Source: an uncultured Lachnospiraceae bacterium (GTDB taxonomy: Bacteria; Bacillota; Clostridia; Lachnospirales; Lachnospiraceae). Taken from it: 44,862 nucleotides of DNA. This document shows positions 42,196 through 44,862 of this stretch, piece after piece; positions within the stretch are counted from its first letter, which is position 1; each line of letters begins with the position of its first letter. The translations under genes and the position numbers were made by a program. Location of the stretch: NCBI GenBank assembly GCA_900315495.1, contig OMZJ01000086.1:1-44862 (forward strand). The letters run 5' to 3'. The notes under the pieces are model-generated. The model was not told the DNA's origin, ran no database searches, and saw only the letters and a program-made list of their open reading frames with translations.

Positions 42196-43221
42196 ATGAA
42201 TCATCAGGAACTGGTGGATGCCAGGTGGCCGCTGGAACGCGCAGAGGCCTATATGAAACCGCTTGGCGTAATCAAGGGAGTGAACTTCATCCCGTCCTAC
42301 TGCGTCAGCTATATCGAGATGTGGATCCACTTCAAGGAGGATGTGATCCGGCGTGAACTGCGCTTCGCAAAGCGGTTCGGGTTCAACAGCCTGCGGATTT
42401 TTGTTGCCGCCTGCGAGTGGGAATCCCACCGGGAGCAGGTGAAGAAGAACCTGGATACCTTCTTGGGCTGGTGCAGTGAGATGGGATTCACCGTGATGCT
42501 GACCCTGCAGCCCAACACGTATCTGCTGCCCGGCAGTACGCTGACATCAGACGAGGATCCCTTCGTGATCGATTTCAAGCCGGGAAGGCATGACGGAAGC
42601 TGGATCTACAAAGACGCCAGGATCTTCGACTGCGACGGGAAGTGGGTCGAGGACAAGGAGGGGATCGGCCGCTTTGTCACGGACATTGTCAGCTGCTTTG
42701 CGCAGGACCGGCGTGTGACCTTCTGGGATCTGTACAACGAATGCCACGAGGGAAATGTCCCGCTGCAGGAGTATGTTTTCTCCCTGGCCAGGGAAGTCAA
42801 TCCCATGCAGCCCCTGACCGCCTGCTGGCGCGCCCTGGACATCTCGGACATCACGACCTTCCACTGCTATGAGACGCCCGGCGTAGAGAAGCTTGATCCG
42901 GACCGCCCGGGTATCCATGACATGAACTTTGACGGTGAGATTGCACGGGCAAAGGAGCCAGGACGGCCGATGCTCTGCACCGAGTGCCTCGCCCGCACGT
43001 TCGGCAATGAGATGGCGGGATTCCTGCCCGTATACCGGAAGGAGCACATCGGGTTCTACGTCTGGGGCCTGTGCGCGGGCAGTGCGCAGTACCAGTTCCC
43101 CTGGGACTGGCCGATCGGCAGCCCGCTCCCGAAGCGCTGGTTCCACTGCGTGATGTATCCGGACGGAACCTTCTATGACGATTCGGAATACGAACTGGTG
43201 CAGAAATTTGATTTCAACTGA
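42196..43221 (+). CDS. Clan GH-A glycoside hydrolase (cellulase/mannanase/xylanase-like)
   Basis: A 341-residue TIM-barrel hydrolase with no signal peptide, so probably intracellular. FGFNSLRIFVAACEWE and EMGFTVMLTLQP are barrel strands. VTFWDLYNECHEG supplies the Asn-Glu acid/base pair, and RPMLCTECLART the likely nucleophile Glu. The family (GH5-like or another clan A member) and substrate cannot be fixed from sequence alone. The ATG at 42196 follows AAGGAG at nine bases; a TTG at 42190 is possible but too close to it. A GH43 enzyme follows 66 bases downstream and probably acts on the same plant glycan. Confidence 0.82.
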   Translation: MNHQELVDARWPLERAEAYMKPLGVIKGVNFIPSYCVSYIEMWIHFKEDVIRRELRFAKRFGFNSLRIFVAACEWESHREQVKKNLDTFLGWCSEMGFTVMLTLQPNTYLLPGSTLTSDEDPFVIDFKPGRHDGSWIYKDARIFDCDGKWVEDKEGIGRFVTDIVSCFAQDRRVTFWDLYNECHEGNVPLQEYVFSLAREVNPMQPLTACWRALDISDITTFHCYETPGVEKLDPDRPGIHDMNFDGEIARAKEPGRPMLCTECLARTFGNEMAGFLPVYRKEHIGFYVWGLCAGSAQYQFPWDWPIGSPLPKRWFHCVMYPDGTFYDDSEYELVQKFDFN

Positions 43222-43287
43222 TTCGGATCGCGGGGGGAGGCCTGCGAAGGCTGATTCCAGGACTTTTCAACAGGGGAGGAATGTCTT

Positions 43288-44829
43288 ATGCATTATCAGA
43301 ATCCTGTGATCAGAGGGTTTCATCCGGACCCAAGCATCTGCCGGGTCGGGAAGGATTATTACCTGGTCACGTCAAGCTTTGAATACTTTCCGGCACTGCC
43401 GATTTTTCACAGCACGGACCTGGTCAACTGGGAGCAGGTCGGAAACGCGCTGACGGAAGACCGTCAGCTGGATCTGTCGCATTCGCGCGAATCCGGCGGA
43501 ATCTGGGCACCGACGATCCGGTACAGCGACGGCATGTTCTACATTACGGTCGCCATGGAAACGTCGCAGGTCAACCAGGTCAACCAGTTCCACAACTTCA
43601 TCATCCATGCGAAGGATATCCGCGGACCGTGGTCCGATCCCGTGTTTGTCCAGGTGGGCGGCATTGATCCGTCGATGCTGTTTGAAAACGGGAAGATGTA
43701 TTACTGCACCAATGACAGCCGCGGGGAAACCCGGGAGACGGTCAAGGCCGGCGTGGTGGATCCGATGACCGGGGAAATCCTGGAACCCTTCCGCGCTGTC
43801 TGGCACGGTGAAGGCGGGGGCTGGACGGAAGCCCCGCACCTCTATCACATTGGAGATTGGTATTATGTCTTCTGCGCGGAGGGCGGCACGTTGTTCGGCC
43901 ATCATGAGGTCTGCGGCCGGTCCCGGAACATCTACGGCCCGTATGAGAACTGCCCGCACAATCCGATTCTGACCAACCGGAACGACACAAAGAAGCGGAC
44001 TTCCAGCACCGGGCACGGGGATCTGGTCTGCGATCCGGACGGAAACTGGTGGATGGTGCATCTCGGCAGGCGCCCGGGCATCACCTCCGACCTGACACAG
44101 CTGGGGCGGGAGACATTCCTAACGCCGGTTGCCTGGAAGGACGGGTGGCCTGTGATTGCGGACAGCCGCGCGCACATCGAGGAGGACGGACCGCTGACGG
44201 TGCAGCAGAGACCCTGGCCGGCGCGGAAGGACGATTTCTCGGATCCGGCGTGGCCCCTCTGGTGGCAGTTTGACCGGAATCCGGATCTCTCCCATTTTTC
44301 CCGCGGCAACGGCCGCCTGACCATCCGGCCCTTCGGGCACAAACCGGAGGAGATGCGCACCGAGGGTCTCATCTGCACCAGCCAGCCGGATTTTGATTTC
44401 CGCCTGGAGACGGATCTGAATTTTGACCCCGCGCGGGAGGGCGAGGAGGCAGGTGTCATGGCGTTTCTGACCCATGATTTCTACGCCTTCTTCGGCCTGC
44501 AAAGACAGGACGGAAAGCTCCGGCTCTTCCTGGAGCGGAAGATGGATGATCTGGACCTCTTCCCGCTCTGCGAAGAGACGGATCAGACAAAGGTACGTCT
44601 GGTGATGGAAGGAGCAAAGGATTTCTACCGCTTCGGCTTGCAGAATGCGGACGGTTCCGTGCAGTGGAAAACGCAGATGTCCTCCCGCTTCCTCTCGGAT
44701 ACCGTGGTCGGCCGCTGCTTCACGGGAACCATGGTGGGGCTGTACGCGGAGAGCCGGGAAGTCCCCGGAACCGCCGCGGTCTTTACGAACTTCATCCTCG
44801 GCCATGGAGCCGATTCACCGTCTGCGTAA
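43288..44829 (+). CDS. GH43 glycoside hydrolase (beta-xylosidase / arabinofuranosidase)
   Basis: A 513-residue enzyme with the five-bladed GH43 propeller at the N-terminus and a C-terminal beta-sandwich (~320-505). Catalytic residues are in FHPDPSI (base Asp), GGIDPSM (pKa-modulating Asp) and WTEAPHLY (acid Glu). Such enzymes release xylose or arabinose from xylan-derived oligomers. There is no signal peptide, so it acts on imported oligosaccharides. The ATG follows GGGGAGGAATGTCTT. It is in line with the preceding clan A hydrolase, suggesting a small hemicellulose operon. Confidence 0.94.
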   Translation: MHYQNPVIRGFHPDPSICRVGKDYYLVTSSFEYFPALPIFHSTDLVNWEQVGNALTEDRQLDLSHSRESGGIWAPTIRYSDGMFYITVAMETSQVNQVNQFHNFIIHAKDIRGPWSDPVFVQVGGIDPSMLFENGKMYYCTNDSRGETRETVKAGVVDPMTGEILEPFRAVWHGEGGGWTEAPHLYHIGDWYYVFCAEGGTLFGHHEVCGRSRNIYGPYENCPHNPILTNRNDTKKRTSSTGHGDLVCDPDGNWWMVHLGRRPGITSDLTQLGRETFLTPVAWKDGWPVIADSRAHIEEDGPLTVQQRPWPARKDDFSDPAWPLWWQFDRNPDLSHFSRGNGRLTIRPFGHKPEEMRTEGLICTSQPDFDFRLETDLNFDPAREGEEAGVMAFLTHDFYAFFGLQRQDGKLRLFLERKMDDLDLFPLCEETDQTKVRLVMEGAKDFYRFGLQNADGSVQWKTQMSSRFLSDTVVGRCFTGTMVGLYAESREVPGTAAVFTNFILGHGADSPSA

Positions 44830-44862
44830 CAGCGGGACAATCAGGGCAGGGAAGAGAACATC

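Overview
The window looks like a chromosomal segment of a high-GC anaerobic Clostridia, most likely a Lachnospiraceae relative. This rests on gene content: an electron-bifurcating NfnAB pair, a DUF5721-type protein, a cytidylate-kinase-like protein, a 'methionine gamma-lyase family' protein, SepF/YlmH division genes, strong AGGAGG ribosome sites and sigma-A promoters with 17-base spacers. The species cannot be named from the sequence. No phage, transposon, CRISPR array or rRNA was seen.

Left part (1-8650). htpG (minus strand, running off the left edge) carries a long charged linker and has a CIRCE operator upstream. A DUF5721 gene precedes it on the same strand. Then come a tRNA-Thr(CGT) with its own promoter and terminator, an esterase with a small unknown partner, nfnA-nfnB behind a hairpin-rich leader, and a membrane-anchored sortase with odd aromatic repeats.

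Centre (8700-17700). A repair and tRNA-modification operon: miaB-mutS-mutL-miaA plus a PLP-dependent lyase. The genes overlap or nearly touch. The operon appears to start at a promoter followed immediately by a perfect 17-bp hairpin.

Morphogenesis and division block (17700-32530). radC-mreC-mreD-pbp2-rodA-mgsA-dacA builds the elongation machinery and wall. It is followed by a small P-loop protein, an HlyD-like membrane protein, sepF, ylmH, aroB, lspA and an RluD-type pseudouridine synthase. The MgsA-like protein lacks the known catalytic residues of methylglyoxal synthase, so it may not be an enzyme.

Right part (32600-44862). A CMK-like kinase, a Xer-type recombinase coupled to an AlaX editing protein, a histidine phosphatase, and a protein made of two 97-residue repeats (44 of 97 identical, no gaps). 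On the minus strand is a GH27 alpha-galactosidase translationally coupled to a 63-residue zinc-ribbon-like protein. Then comes the most unusual locus: a compact three-gene cassette of an HPr-kinase-like P-loop protein, an S24/S26 peptidase with a Ser-His active site, and a radical SAM/SPASM protein. It looks like a peptide-modification (RiPP-like) system without an obvious precursor gene. It is followed by a possibly structured 200-base intergenic region and two plant-polysaccharide hydrolases (a clan GH-A enzyme and a GH43).
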